Origin: an uncultured Flavobacteriaceae bacterium
Lineage (GTDB): Bacteria; Bacteroidota; Bacteroidia; Flavobacteriales; Flavobacteriaceae
Assembly (NCBI GenBank): GCA_947487895.1
Contig: CANKYF010000002.1
Location: forward strand, 62,001-126,000
Length of the DNA: 64,000 nt
Direction of reading: 5' to 3'
The stretch's first letter is position 1. Every line of letters begins with the position of its first letter. The notes under the pieces were generated by a model. The model saw only the letters and a program-made list of their open reading frames with translations, did no database searches and was not told the DNA's origin. The position numbers and the translations under genes were made by a program. Of the stretch, positions 43,898 through 54,300 are shown piece after piece.

Positions 43898-44698
43898 ATG
43901 CCATACAAATTAGATATTGAAACGTTATTGACCAAAGCGGAAGATGCATATTCTACAGCTTTAGTCAGCAAAGACTATTGGAATTTTAATAGTGCTTTCG
44001 GTGGATGGTCTGCGGCAATTGCAATCGAAGCCGTAATTAGTGAGCCAGACTTTCGTGGTGAGATAGCACATTTAGACGCTACCATGGTTCGCCCAATTGA
44101 GGAAGGGATCATTTCCATTTTTGCAAAAAAAATCCATAGGGGTAAAACTACGGATTTCTGGCAGGTTAAAATCTGTAAAGCTAATGAGGAAAACAGCATT
44201 TTGTATGAATGTCATATTACTACATCTTTAGTTCAAACATCCGACATTAATTTTCAGCCTCCGTTTCCTAAGGTGGTTGATCCAGAAGGTGTTAAGCCCC
44301 AGGATGTCACAAGAGGTCCTAGATGGATGCAATTATATGACCAACGCCCAGTATTGGGAGAGGCTTTTAAAAAAAACACTACTCCTTACAGTGCGGTATG
44401 GACAAAGGACAAAGAGGGGCGTCCATTAGATGCAAAGGCCATTGTTTCGTTATGTGATACTTTGGCGCCCCGACCTTATTTTATGTCAGATAATATGTTT
44501 CCAATAGCAACTTTTAGTTACAGTGTCAGCTTATTTTCAACAGCCAGGGAATTAAACAAAAATGAATCGGGGTTTGTACTGATTGAAGGGGATAGTCATT
44601 GTATTCGGAATGGCACATATCATCAAAATGGACGGGTTTGGTCGCGATCAGGAGTTTTATTGGCTGTTACCAACCAAACGGCCTTCTTTTGGGAGTAA
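43898..44698 (+). CDS. Acyl-CoA thioesterase-like protein (TesB-type double hot-dog)
   Basis: 266 residues with the double hot-dog pattern: WNFNSAFGGWSAAIAIEAV in the first half and the later LCDTLAPRPYFM and SHCIRNGTYHQNGRVWSRSGVLLAVTNQ, the last resembling the TesB C-terminal active-site region. It would hydrolyse or bind an acyl-CoA in the cytoplasm. It lies between the MFS and nitronate-monooxygenase-like genes on the same strand, so a role in the same acyl-CoA route is likely. Thioesterase fold is convincing; substrate is unknown. Confidence 0.8.
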   Translation: MPYKLDIETLLTKAEDAYSTALVSKDYWNFNSAFGGWSAAIAIEAVISEPDFRGEIAHLDATMVRPIEEGIISIFAKKIHRGKTTDFWQVKICKANEENSILYECHITTSLVQTSDINFQPPFPKVVDPEGVKPQDVTRGPRWMQLYDQRPVLGEAFKKNTTPYSAVWTKDKEGRPLDAKAIVSLCDTLAPRPYFMSDNMFPIATFSYSVSLFSTARELNKNESGFVLIEGDSHCIRNGTYHQNGRVWSRSGVLLAVTNQTAFFWE

Positions 44699-44858
44699 GG
44701 ATCATGAATTTGTAATTAATCGGAGACGCTTTTCGATGACCTCAAAGTAAAAAGAACTAAGCTACTTGACGAAAGCTAACATAGTAAATATGAATTTTAA
44801 AACTAAGGTGTTAACTTGGAATTTATAAAGACTTGGTGAACATTTAAAACAAACAACA

Positions 44859-45800
44859 ATGAGTACTAAAGAAGAAAGTCGAAAAAAATTTGATGCTATT
44901 CGAAAAGATATGCGGCTACCTATTATTGCCGCCCCAATGTTTTTGATATCTGGGCCAGAGCTTGTGACTGCTTGTTTATCAAATAAAATTGCCTGTGGTT
45001 TCCCTACGTTAAACGCCCGTAAACCTGAAATATTAGATGATTGGTTAGCTAATATTGAATTGGATTCAGGGTTGGCTATTCCAAATATAATTGTACATCG
45101 GAGCAATCCACGTTCACAATCAGATTTAGACCTTATTGTAAAGCATCAACCTCCAATTGTAATTAGTGCCTTAGGTCACCCAGGTGCGGTAATAGAAGCA
45201 GTTCACACCTATGGAGGCTTGGTATTTGCCGATGTTAATTCCATGAAACATACTCATAAGGCTATTGAAGCAGGCATTGATGGCCTTGTTCTTGTTTGTT
45301 CTGGAGCAGGTGGACATACAGGGCAATTAAGCCCTTTTGCTTTTATTCCTGAAGTTAGAAGAATCTTTTCAGGGCCTATTATTGCTGGCGGTTCTGTTGG
45401 TAATGGCTTTGCAATTCGAGCCATGGAACTTTTAGGAGCTGACCTTGTTTCAATGGGAACCCATTTTATTTCAGCCCGTGAAAGCCTCGCTTCCGATGAA
45501 TACCGTAACATGTTGATAGATAGTACTGTTGAGGATATTGTAGCGTCTCCATTTTTTACGGGTGTAGAGGCTAATTATTTACTTCCCTCCATCGAGAAAA
45601 CAGGAATAACAAAAGAGGAATTGATGAAACCGAGAAATAAAGTGATGATTGATGATGAAAAATCGCGCGCCAAAGCCTGGAAAGACATTTGGTCTGCAGG
45701 TCAGGGGGTAGGTGCCACAAAAGCTATACTTCCGGTTTCTAAGATTGTTAATCAATTAGAATTGGAATATAACCAGGCACGAAGCGGAAAAATAAAATGA
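44859..45800 (+). CDS. Nitronate monooxygenase-like flavoprotein (NPD family)
   Basis: 313 residues, FMN-binding TIM barrel of the 2-nitropropane dioxygenase/FabK group. Motifs: MRLPIIAAPMFLISGPELV at the N-terminus, the catalytic-His segment SGAGGHTGQLSPFAFIPEVRR, and FMN-phosphate loops IIAGGSVGNGFAIRAMELLGADLVSMGTHFI. Members oxidise nitronates or reduce enoyl-type and quinone substrates; the sequence does not decide between these. It is 160 bases after the thioesterase and is the last gene of the island. Confidence 0.88.
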   Translation: MSTKEESRKKFDAIRKDMRLPIIAAPMFLISGPELVTACLSNKIACGFPTLNARKPEILDDWLANIELDSGLAIPNIIVHRSNPRSQSDLDLIVKHQPPIVISALGHPGAVIEAVHTYGGLVFADVNSMKHTHKAIEAGIDGLVLVCSGAGGHTGQLSPFAFIPEVRRIFSGPIIAGGSVGNGFAIRAMELLGADLVSMGTHFISARESLASDEYRNMLIDSTVEDIVASPFFTGVEANYLLPSIEKTGITKEELMKPRNKVMIDDEKSRAKAWKDIWSAGQGVGATKAILPVSKIVNQLELEYNQARSGKIK

Positions 45801-46033
45801 AAACCTGTAAGCCTTGATTTTCCTCACGGGGTAGAACCATGGAGGCTAAATTTGTTTAGAATGGCGTGATTTTCGAAAGAAACAAATAAAAAGTATTCAA
45901 AAAATTACTATTCTTTAATAAACGTTTTATGCATGGTCTGATAAAAAGAACCCCGTATGTAGGTCCCAAAATTATATACAATTTGATGTTTTCATTTCTT
46001 TTTTATCAAGAAAAATGATATAAGCTTTAAAAA

Positions 46034-46057
46034 TCATTTGATTTCTATTTTAATCAT
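46034..46057 (-). pseudogene. Relic of a response-regulator start behind the intact kinase
   Basis: ATGATTAAAATAGAAATCA overlaps the kinase stop and matches ATGATTAAAATAGGTATCA, the start of the regulator at 40361, before ending at TGA. It overlaps in the same ATGA-like style as a normal kinase-regulator pair, so a regulator probably once followed. Confidence 0.5.
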
Positions 46058-47060
46058 TCACTGTGTTTTGTATTGAATCTTTTAAATCAATAGACAGATT
46101 TATACGATATACCTTTTCCTTATCATCTATTTCTAATACATGGGAATTATGGTATAATAGATTTAAACGCCTTTTCACATTTTCAAGCCCCATTCCAGTT
46201 CTTTTAGATTTAGAAATTGTTGAAGGTTTTGAGTTAATTACACAAAAATGGAGGGTGCTATTTTTAATGGACACAGAAATATCTATTGTACTCTGTTCAT
46301 TGGTACTTTGAGCACCATGTTTAACAGCATTTTCAACGAATGGAATTAATAGCATTGGTGCAATTCTTAAGTTCAACAAATCACCTTCAATTAAAAATTC
46401 AATAGTACAACGCTTACTTAATCTCTTTTCTTCAAGCAATAAATAATTCTCTATAAACCCCAGCTCTTCCCTCAATAAAACAGTGTCTTTTTTAGAACTC
46501 TCTAACTGATATCGCATTAATTCTGAAAGCTGCATTACAACATCAGGAGTTTCCTTTGACTGCTGTCTGGAAAGTGAATAAATACTATTTAATGAGTTAA
46601 ATAAAAAATGAGGGTTCACCTGCGCTTTTAAATAATTAAGTTCCATCCCTTTTTGTAATTTTTCTTTTTCGTCATTGTCCCTTCTTATCATCATATTCCT
46701 TCTTAAAAAAAAGGCAGCCATACCAGTTCCAGTCGTATAGATAAAAAAGAAAAATGATTTAAAAACACTATGTCCGTCTGTATATCCTTTTATGTAAGAA
46801 CCAAGAAATATACTTCCAATAAGTAGTATTCCATATAAAACATATCGTTTTTTATCTAACAAAAAGGGAATAAGAATAAAATGGTTTACCCATATGAGCC
46901 CCATAATAAAAATGGCAAACCCCAATTGCCATCTATAAAAAGAAAAGCTATCATCAAATTTATCTCTCATAGACCACACGCTCAATATTTCTAGCATAGC
47001 TACTAGTAAAAAGGCTCCTATATTAATAAGTATGGTATTCTTCAAAGACTTTTTAAACAT
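46050..47060 (-). CDS. LytS-type sensor histidine kinase without adjacent regulator
   Basis: 336 residues. Four membrane helices in the first 125 residues, then a short linker and a His_kinase domain with KAQVNPHFLFNSLNSIY (phospho-His), LIPFVENAVKHGA (N-box) and TGMGLENVKRRLNLLY (G-box). All key motifs are intact. No response regulator follows; only the first codons of one remain. The closest LytTR regulator on this strand is at 39666-40361 and may be its partner in trans. The kinase's own sequence is close to the decayed copy at 40358-40669. Confidence 0.92.
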   Translation of the reverse strand: MFKKSLKNTILINIGAFLLVAMLEILSVWSMRDKFDDSFSFYRWQLGFAIFIMGLIWVNHFILIPFLLDKKRYVLYGILLIGSIFLGSYIKGYTDGHSVFKSFFFFIYTTGTGMAAFFLRRNMMIRRDNDEKEKLQKGMELNYLKAQVNPHFLFNSLNSIYSLSRQQSKETPDVVMQLSELMRYQLESSKKDTVLLREELGFIENYLLLEEKRLSKRCTIEFLIEGDLLNLRIAPMLLIPFVENAVKHGAQSTNEQSTIDISVSIKNSTLHFCVINSKPSTISKSKRTGMGLENVKRRLNLLYHNSHVLEIDDKEKVYRINLSIDLKDSIQNTVND

Positions 47061-47217
47061 AAACTGTTTTCTAGATAGGTTTAATTACTAATTGATATAA
47101 AGATACTATCTACAAATGCAGCATTCCATAATTTCTTATAAAATTGGTATATCAATGACGAAACGGTTTTATCATGTAACTGCTGTATACATCCTTTTTA
47201 TGGTTTTAGACATGGAT

Positions 47218-47230
47218 TATACTATACTTT
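47218..47230 (+). promoter_or_regulatory. TATACTATACTTT element before the serine hydrolase gene
   Basis: Same 13-mer, same 19-base distance to the ATG as at 42328-42340. Confidence 0.45.
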
Positions 47231-47249
47231 TATACAATAACTAAAAATC

Positions 47250-48431
47250 ATGAAAAAGAAAACAAGAGGACTACTTTTAATACTACTAATACTAGCCAAT
47301 GCCGGTTTTCCCCAGCAAAGTAATAAGGCTACAAATGCTGAAACCACACTCTCTTTCAGGGATATACCTGAACTCAAAGAGGCTTTTATAGATGCCACGC
47401 CAGAGGATAAAAAGGACAATATTGCTGTGGGTGAATTAGGCATTGATGGGGGAGATAAAGCAATGATTATTAAGCTAGCACAAGAAATTGCAGAAAATAA
47501 ACTTGACCCTAATGATAGTTTTCTTATTGCTTACAAAGGCAAACTGCTCTTTGAATCCTATTATAGAAAAGGTCGTATCAATCTACCTCATTTCCAGGCG
47601 TCTGCAACTAAAGCTTATACTTGTTTAGTACTAGGTAGAGCCATTCAGTTGGGTTATCTGACTATGTCCGATTTAGATAAGCCTTTAATTAGCTTTCTAA
47701 AAGACTTGGACCCCACAAAATTTGTTGAAGGCGCAGAAAAAATTACACTGCACAAGGCAATGACGATGCGTTCTGGTATTCGCCTTAGTAAAGAACAACG
47801 AAAAGCATTTGAGAAAACGCCTGTCCAATTAAAAGGTCAAAAACAAGTTCAGACTTTTCTTGAACACAGTGCGCCTATTACTTCAGTGTCTCAAAGTTTT
47901 TTGTATCAAGACGACCCAAGGTTGGTGATGCAAGTTATTGAAGCCGTGGTACCAGGAACTGCCAAAGATTTTATTAAGAAAGAACTCCTTAACAAAATGG
48001 GAATAACAACTTATGGTTGGGAGACTGACATTAACGGTCTTCCAGTATCTGCAAGTAGGTCGAGTATGACATCGCGAGGTATGATCAAGTGGGGTGTCTT
48101 AACTTCGAACAAAGGCAAATGGAAGGGAGAACAGTTAATTCCTGAAGCCTTTATAATCAAAGCAACTAGTAGAATACTCTTAACTGGTGATGATGATGTC
48201 TATGGAGGAGGTAAAGATGTTTCAAATCAAGGGTACGGTTATTACTGGTGGAGTACAGATTTAAATTATCGTGATAAAAACTATTTCTGTGTATCTGCTC
48301 AGGGTGGTGGAGGCCAGTATATCATTCTAATTGAAGAACTGGATTTAGTAATTGTACTTACGTCTCATGAAAATGATAATAGCACCCTGCAAATAGTAGC
48401 AGAGAGAATCTTGCCTGCTTTTGTAAAGTAA
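47250..48431 (+). CDS. Secreted serine hydrolase, beta-lactamase/PBP-C family
   Basis: 393 residues. A signal peptide at residues 1-22. The class C beta-lactamase fold has the nucleophile motif S118-A-T-K121 and the second motif YQDDPR in place of Y-x-N; a later GGGGQYIILIEE region corresponds to the third motif. Family members hydrolyse beta-lactams, esters or D-peptides. The unusual second motif makes an esterase or D-aminopeptidase as likely as a beta-lactamase. It is followed 29 bases later by an esterase in the same direction, probably one transcript. Confidence 0.85.
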   Translation: MKKKTRGLLLILLILANAGFPQQSNKATNAETTLSFRDIPELKEAFIDATPEDKKDNIAVGELGIDGGDKAMIIKLAQEIAENKLDPNDSFLIAYKGKLLFESYYRKGRINLPHFQASATKAYTCLVLGRAIQLGYLTMSDLDKPLISFLKDLDPTKFVEGAEKITLHKAMTMRSGIRLSKEQRKAFEKTPVQLKGQKQVQTFLEHSAPITSVSQSFLYQDDPRLVMQVIEAVVPGTAKDFIKKELLNKMGITTYGWETDINGLPVSASRSSMTSRGMIKWGVLTSNKGKWKGEQLIPEAFIIKATSRILLTGDDDVYGGGKDVSNQGYGYYWWSTDLNYRDKNYFCVSAQGGGGQYIILIEELDLVIVLTSHENDNSTLQIVAERILPAFVK

Positions 48432-48460
48432 TAATTGTAAATAATATAAAAATCGTTACA

Positions 48461-49315
48461 ATGAGAAACCTCTGTTTTGTTTTTCCATTTCTTATAGCAT
48501 TATATCCTGTTTTTGCTCAAAAAAGTAATAATGACCATATCAAAAAATCGTCTTTAGAATTGCCTCGCATTGAGGTAGTTCCTATAACAGATACTAACAC
48601 AAATAGGCATTATGAGCTTTATATAAAACTTCCAGAAGGGTATTCAGAAAAGAGTAATAAAAAGTACCCTGTGCTATATTTTACGGATGCAATGTGGCAT
48701 ATAGAAATACTTTCGGGTACTACTGAATACCTATTGGAAGATGTTATTCTGGTTGGAATTTCATGGCAAAAAGACATTGATAAAAACTTAAAAAAGGAAA
48801 TAGGGGAACATGTAAGTAGATATCGAGATTACTCCATTAGGAAATCAGACAACAAAGAACATCAAGCTAAATATCAGTATGGAGAAGCAGAATACCATTT
48901 AAATTTTATTAGAAATGATGTCATAAAGTATGTAGAAAACAAGTATCAAACCGATGAAAATAATCGTACCTATTTTGGCTATTCTATGGGAGGAGAGTTT
49001 GGAGCATACATATTACTAGTACAACCAGATACATTTAAAAACTACATTCTAGGCAGTCCATCGCTTAATAATGATATTCCGCTACTTTCGGAACTTAAGT
49101 TTAAACACAAAAAGCTAAATGCAAATGTTTTAGTTTCATACGGTACTTTAGAAAAAGAGTTAGGTGCCAACGCCGAAAAACTGATTAGTATGCTTAAATC
49201 CAGAAATGATAACAGTTTGTTTTTAAAGCATATAATTATAGAGGGGAGTCATCAAACCGCATTTCCTATGACCGCAGTACAAAGTATGTATTGGCTATCA
49301 GATTTGATAAAATGA
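48461..49315 (+). CDS. Secreted alpha/beta-hydrolase (esterase D-like)
   Basis: 284 residues, signal peptide at residues 1-20 (cut near VFAQ). Putative-esterase fold with YPVLYFTDAMWH, nucleophile Ser175 in YFGYSMGGEFGA, and a C-terminal catalytic His in IIEGSHQTAFP. Members hydrolyse esters such as siderophore ester bonds, acyl-glutathione or carbohydrate acetyls. Located 29 bases after the serine hydrolase gene, so the two secreted hydrolases may act on the same material. Confidence 0.87.
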   Translation: MRNLCFVFPFLIALYPVFAQKSNNDHIKKSSLELPRIEVVPITDTNTNRHYELYIKLPEGYSEKSNKKYPVLYFTDAMWHIEILSGTTEYLLEDVILVGISWQKDIDKNLKKEIGEHVSRYRDYSIRKSDNKEHQAKYQYGEAEYHLNFIRNDVIKYVENKYQTDENNRTYFGYSMGGEFGAYILLVQPDTFKNYILGSPSLNNDIPLLSELKFKHKKLNANVLVSYGTLEKELGANAEKLISMLKSRNDNSLFLKHIIIEGSHQTAFPMTAVQSMYWLSDLIK

Positions 49316-49592
49316 TTTTGAGTTTTTGAGGTAGTTTAATTATTCAAAAATAATACAAAACATTCATCGAATACGAGAATTTTAATAAACATTTTATTAA
49401 AAATACTTGTTAGTTCCTAATACTAATCAGATTCAAAGATTGAAAAATTATTCAATGGCTCTCATTTATTGTTTAATCATTTCAACTAATATAGGGTGGA
49501 ATTATCCAGATTATAAATTTGTAAAATGATATAATTAAAATACTATAACTTTGTATCTATATAATTACTAAAGCTATTCCATCCTTTCTTTA

Positions 49593-51227
49593 ATGAAATA
49601 TACATCTCTTGTAGTATTAATTTTTTGCAAAATTACCATTGTACTTCTTCCAACATTACTATTTGCTCAAAAAGCAAATCAGAATCCAAATGATTTTGCT
49701 TCTCAAAAAGCAGCTCTTTTTTTAAAAGAATTGCAAATCTATTATTCTAAAGGAAATTATGAGATGCATAAAGTTTATAGTGATTCGTTATTACATATAT
49801 CTCAGGAATATGATCTAGTAAAAATGAATGTCTTAGCATTCACAAACCAAGCTGTATATTATAGTAATAGAGGAGAACGTTTAAAGGCCATTGAACTATA
49901 TCATAAGGCATTAAAAAAATGCGATAACATACCAGAAGATTTTCGTTCTAGAATCATAGTTTTAATTAATATGGGTAACACATATAATAACATTGGTTCT
50001 TATGACAAAGCTATTGAGTATATGCAAAAGGTAATACATCTATTAGATGTTAATGAAAATTCAGATAAAATTAGAGCAGCCGCTTTAATAGGTATATCTA
50101 ACAGTTACGTTAAATTAGGAGACTTTAAACAGACTATTGATTACTCAAAAAAAGCAAGATTAATTGGGGAGAAGATAAACGATAAAAATACCATAATTAC
50201 TTCTACGAATAATACTGTTGATGCTCTAATACATCTCAAAGATTATGAGAGTGCTTTAAAATTAGGACAGAAGGTAGTAGCATTAACTGAAGGAAATCAA
50301 ACGAAGAAAAGAGCCTGGGCTTTACTTAATCAAGGTGTTATAAACTATCATATAGGTGATTCTGATAAGGCTTTAGATTACCTACTTAAATGTGTTTTAC
50401 TTTCCAAAGAAAAAAAACTATTAGAAATAGAGATGTTAGCGCATAAGAATTTGGCATCTGTATATGAACAAAAAAATAATTACAAATTATCTGTATTAGA
50501 GCAAAAAAAATATATAGCAATTAGAGAATTGTTTTTAGAAGATAGAAAGAGTGCCTCTAATGCAGATTTAAATCAAGTTATAGATACTAAAAGTAAAATT
50601 ATTGCCGATAACGATAAAGAACTAAAGGGTTTTAGCAGAAATAGAATTTTAATTCTTGCTACTAGTGCAATACTTTTAGTTTCACTCAGTGGCTTTCTTT
50701 ATTTTAATATAAAACGAAAAAAGAAATTAAATAGTAGTAGCAAAAAACTTCAGCAACAGTACATGATGCTTCAAAATGATTTTAAAAAACTTAAACAAAA
50801 AACTGAAGTGAATCCAGAATACTTAACTTCTAACTCAAAAAATAATTCCTTAAAACCATATAAAAATTCGTCTTTAACACCAGAAAAGCGAGAGCTTTAC
50901 AAATCACTTATATTATCTTATATGACTACAAAAAAACCATATCTTAATCCAGATATGACACAGTCAAATCTAGCATCACAAATAGGGATTAGTAGTCATC
51001 ATTTTTCTGAAGTTCTATATTATAAGATGGAGCAGAATTTCTATAACTTTATCAATTCTTACCGTATTTTAGAAGCACAAAAATTAATGAAAAAAGAAGA
51101 AAACAAAGACGTTAAAATTTTGGCATTTGCATTTGATTCTGGTTTTAAAAGCAAAACGTCATTTAATAGGGCGTTTAAAAGCCATACAGGTTTTACACCT
51201 TCAGAATACAGAAAAAAAATCACGTAA
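49593..51227 (+). CDS. TPR-containing membrane AraC-family regulator
   Basis: 544 residues. N-terminal signal or anchor, then about six TPR-like helical repeats (residues 45-330; for example AIELYHKALKKCDNI, AIEYMQKVIHLLD, ALDYLLKCVLLSK) predicted outside the cytoplasm. One membrane helix follows (about residues 350-372), then a short coiled region and an HTH_18 AraC domain at the C-terminus (QSNLASQIGISSHHFSEVLY, ILAFAFDSGFKSKTSFNRAFKSHTGFTPSEYRK). It is a one-component regulator sensing at the envelope. TAACTTTG at 49546-49553 is a possible -7 element. The adhesin gene starts 110 bases after it and may be a target. Confidence 0.88.
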   Translation: MKYTSLVVLIFCKITIVLLPTLLFAQKANQNPNDFASQKAALFLKELQIYYSKGNYEMHKVYSDSLLHISQEYDLVKMNVLAFTNQAVYYSNRGERLKAIELYHKALKKCDNIPEDFRSRIIVLINMGNTYNNIGSYDKAIEYMQKVIHLLDVNENSDKIRAAALIGISNSYVKLGDFKQTIDYSKKARLIGEKINDKNTIITSTNNTVDALIHLKDYESALKLGQKVVALTEGNQTKKRAWALLNQGVINYHIGDSDKALDYLLKCVLLSKEKKLLEIEMLAHKNLASVYEQKNNYKLSVLEQKKYIAIRELFLEDRKSASNADLNQVIDTKSKIIADNDKELKGFSRNRILILATSAILLVSLSGFLYFNIKRKKKLNSSSKKLQQQYMMLQNDFKKLKQKTEVNPEYLTSNSKNNSLKPYKNSSLTPEKRELYKSLILSYMTTKKPYLNPDMTQSNLASQIGISSHHFSEVLYYKMEQNFYNFINSYRILEAQKLMKKEENKDVKILAFAFDSGFKSKTSFNRAFKSHTGFTPSEYRKKIT

Positions 51228-51336
51228 CACAACTATTAACTGCATGAATGCTCACAAAATGGTCTCACTCACTGGAGTGATACATTTTATACAATATAAA
51301 CTTTTAACATTGCATTACCTCCAAATATAAACCAAA

Positions 51337-54300
51337 TTGTTATTAAGTATGACAAGATACCTACTACTCTTTTTTTGTTTGTTTTTTAGTGTTTTTTCAT
51401 TTTCACAAACTGCACCAATACCAGATACCAATTTTGAACAATTCTTGATAGACCAAGGTATAGATACTAATGGTAGTAATGGTAACATTCTAAATACAGA
51501 TGCGCAAGCAGTAACAAACTTAAATATTACTAGAAACGATATTGTTGACTTCACAGGACTTGAAGCTTTTGTTAATCTAATTACATTAAATGCCGGTCAA
51601 AATCAAGTACCAACGATTCCCCTTACTACACTAACATTACTAGAAGAATTGCGCTTTGCAAGAAATACAGCCCTTGCCACTTTAGATTTAACACAAAATA
51701 TAGCATTAAGGGTTTTAGCATTTAATAATGATGCTGCGCCTCCCTTACTCACAACTTTAGACCTTTCTCAGAATATTAATTTAGAAGATTTAAATATAAG
51801 AACAGTTAGAAGCATTACCTCTTTAACCTTACCTGCAACACCAACCCTTGTAAATATATATGTGGCTAACTTGAGTGTTCCAACAATCGATTTATCACAA
51901 TTAACGGGTGATTTAAGATTTAGAATAGTAGGTAGTAGTGTTTTTGTAACTATAATTTATCCTAATAAAAGAGATGCACTTAAAAATTTAACACTAAGTA
52001 GTATAAACTTCCCTTCTGTTGACGTTACAGAGATGATAGGTTTGGAGCGATTAAGCTTGTCATCTACTAATGTAGAAACTTTATTACTTCCAAGCACCAA
52101 TACGTTAACCAATATTAATATATTACATCATAATTTGGGATCATCTTTAGATTTATCCCCCGTTCCTGCACTTACCAATTTAGATATTCGATTTGCTAAA
52201 ACGCTTCCTCTAGAAATAGACTTAACCAATAATCCTGTCTTACAAGACGTATGGTTAACCCATAATTTAATGAATGTGGTAGATGTTACGCAAAATCCAG
52301 AACTTAGTAACTTACGCATTTATAACAATAACCTTACTAGTTTAGATGTAACTCAAAACTTAAAATTAAATAGGTTAGAAGCTTATCAAAACCAATTACC
52401 TTCTATAGATTTATCTCAAAATTTGAATCTACAATATCTTAATTTAAGAAACAATCAATTACCAACCTTAGATGTTACTCAAAATACAAAAATAAGATCT
52501 ATAAACATTGGAGATAATTTATTTACAGGGACTGGTTTGGACGTAACACAAAATCCAGAACTCACTAGTTTAACAGTTGATAACAATCAAATTGAATCCC
52601 TTGATATCACCCAAAACACTAACTTAATTTACTTTGATATTTCATTTAATATTTTTCCTGGAAACAACATTCTTAATCAATTTTCAAATATAATAGCAGC
52701 ACAAGGAAGATTAAGAGGTAGTTTAATAGCTAATAATAATTTGCTTTCAGGGTCTATCCCAGATTTTTATGGTCTTTATGATCCCATGGTACAAACAAGA
52801 AGGTTTCGGTTGTATATCAACGAAAATAATTTTCATTTTGGTGATTTTGAAAGCCAACATCTAGGTTTAGTAGATTTAACAACCACCATGTCTATTGGTC
52901 CGGCTCCAGATTTTGTAATTGACAAGTATTATTATGCCCCACAAGCTAAAGTAAACGCCATTGAAAACCCAACAAGAAATGCAGGTGAATCTATTACTTT
53001 ATTAGCAGAAGTTAGAGGTACGCAAAATCATTATAAATGGTTTAAAGATGGTCTTGAAATACCTGATGCTGCAGACTCACCAGAATTAATATTAACAGAT
53101 TTGAACACTTGTGATGCCGGAGTATACCATGCAGAAATTACCAGCGATTTGGTTCCATTTGAAAATTCAAACCCACCAGGTACTGATGGGAAAAACCTTC
53201 TTTTAATTCGTAATGACATTACATTAACCGTAAATGCCACAAAAGCGTGTGTTTCATTAAATATGATTCCTTTAGACAATGTCCCTATTAATTCAGGACT
53301 ACGATGGCATAGTGCTCCAGGTGCCTGTGGTTATAAAATTAGCATGGGAGTAGACCCTGGCGGAACAGATATTTTAGACAATGAAGATGTTGGAGATGTG
53401 AACGTTTATAATTTCGCTTCAGATTTGATTCATAATAAAGAATACTATGTAACAATAACACCCTATTATGCCGATGGAGATTTTACAGGCTGTGCCGAAG
53501 AATTTTTTATTACAAACACGTCTTTTGTAGGTGCAGATTGTACAACATTGTCCTCGCCACTAGACGGAAGTATAAATATTGCAACAGACTTATCAAGAAT
53601 AGAGTGGAACCCAGCAAATGCTGCTGAGGAATATGATGTCACTATAAGCAGTCCAAGTGGTTCAAACGATATTGTAACTACTACTACAGAAACATTTATT
53701 TCTTTAACCAATGATTTTAATCCAGGTGAAGTAGTAAACGTAAGCATAGTACCAAAAAATTCACATGGTTTTACTGTGGGATGTATTTCTGAGTCCTTCA
53801 CCATAGTTTCAACAATATCTACAACGCCTCCTAATTGTACAACATTAGTTGCACCTGCCAATGGTGATACAGATATAGCCTTAGATCTAAATCAAATTTC
53901 TTGGAACCCAGTTACAGATGCTTATAATTACAGAATTACTATTAATGGTAGCACTAGTAATGCCAATGATGTAACCGACTTAATCCTTGCTAATACTACG
54001 CATACATTTACAAATAATTTTGATTACGGAGAAACAGTTACGGTAACCATAGTTCCCCTTAATGGATCTATAGAGCCTTCAACAGCATGTAGTCCAGAAA
54101 CGTTTACTATTGTGGCCAATACCCCAACAGGTAATCCATTTGTATCCACTTGGGAAACAACGGCAAACAACGAAACCATTACCATACCCACTATAGGTAC
54201 TGGTTATAACTATACAGTAGATTGGGGTGATACCACCACTACAACTGGAGAAACTGGTGATGCAACGCATACATATATTACGCCTGGAATCCATACTATT

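Larger units (their letters stand above)
40670..46033. other. Putative acquired metabolic island splitting a two-component locus
   Basis: This stretch holds the acyl-CoA ligase, MFS transporter, thioesterase and nitronate monooxygenase-like genes. By eye it is noticeably richer in G and C than the flanking DNA. It is bounded on one side by a broken kinase end and on the other by an intact kinase followed by a few codons of a lost regulator. No integrase, transposase or terminal repeats are visible. Confidence 0.45.

Noticed and set aside
40670-46033. Island as a transposon or integrative element
   Set aside because: No transposase, integrase or terminal repeats seen; only composition and broken flanks support transfer.
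53466-53861. A 131-codon minus-strand ORF inside the giant adhesin
   Set aside because: Shadow of the repetitive coding strand.
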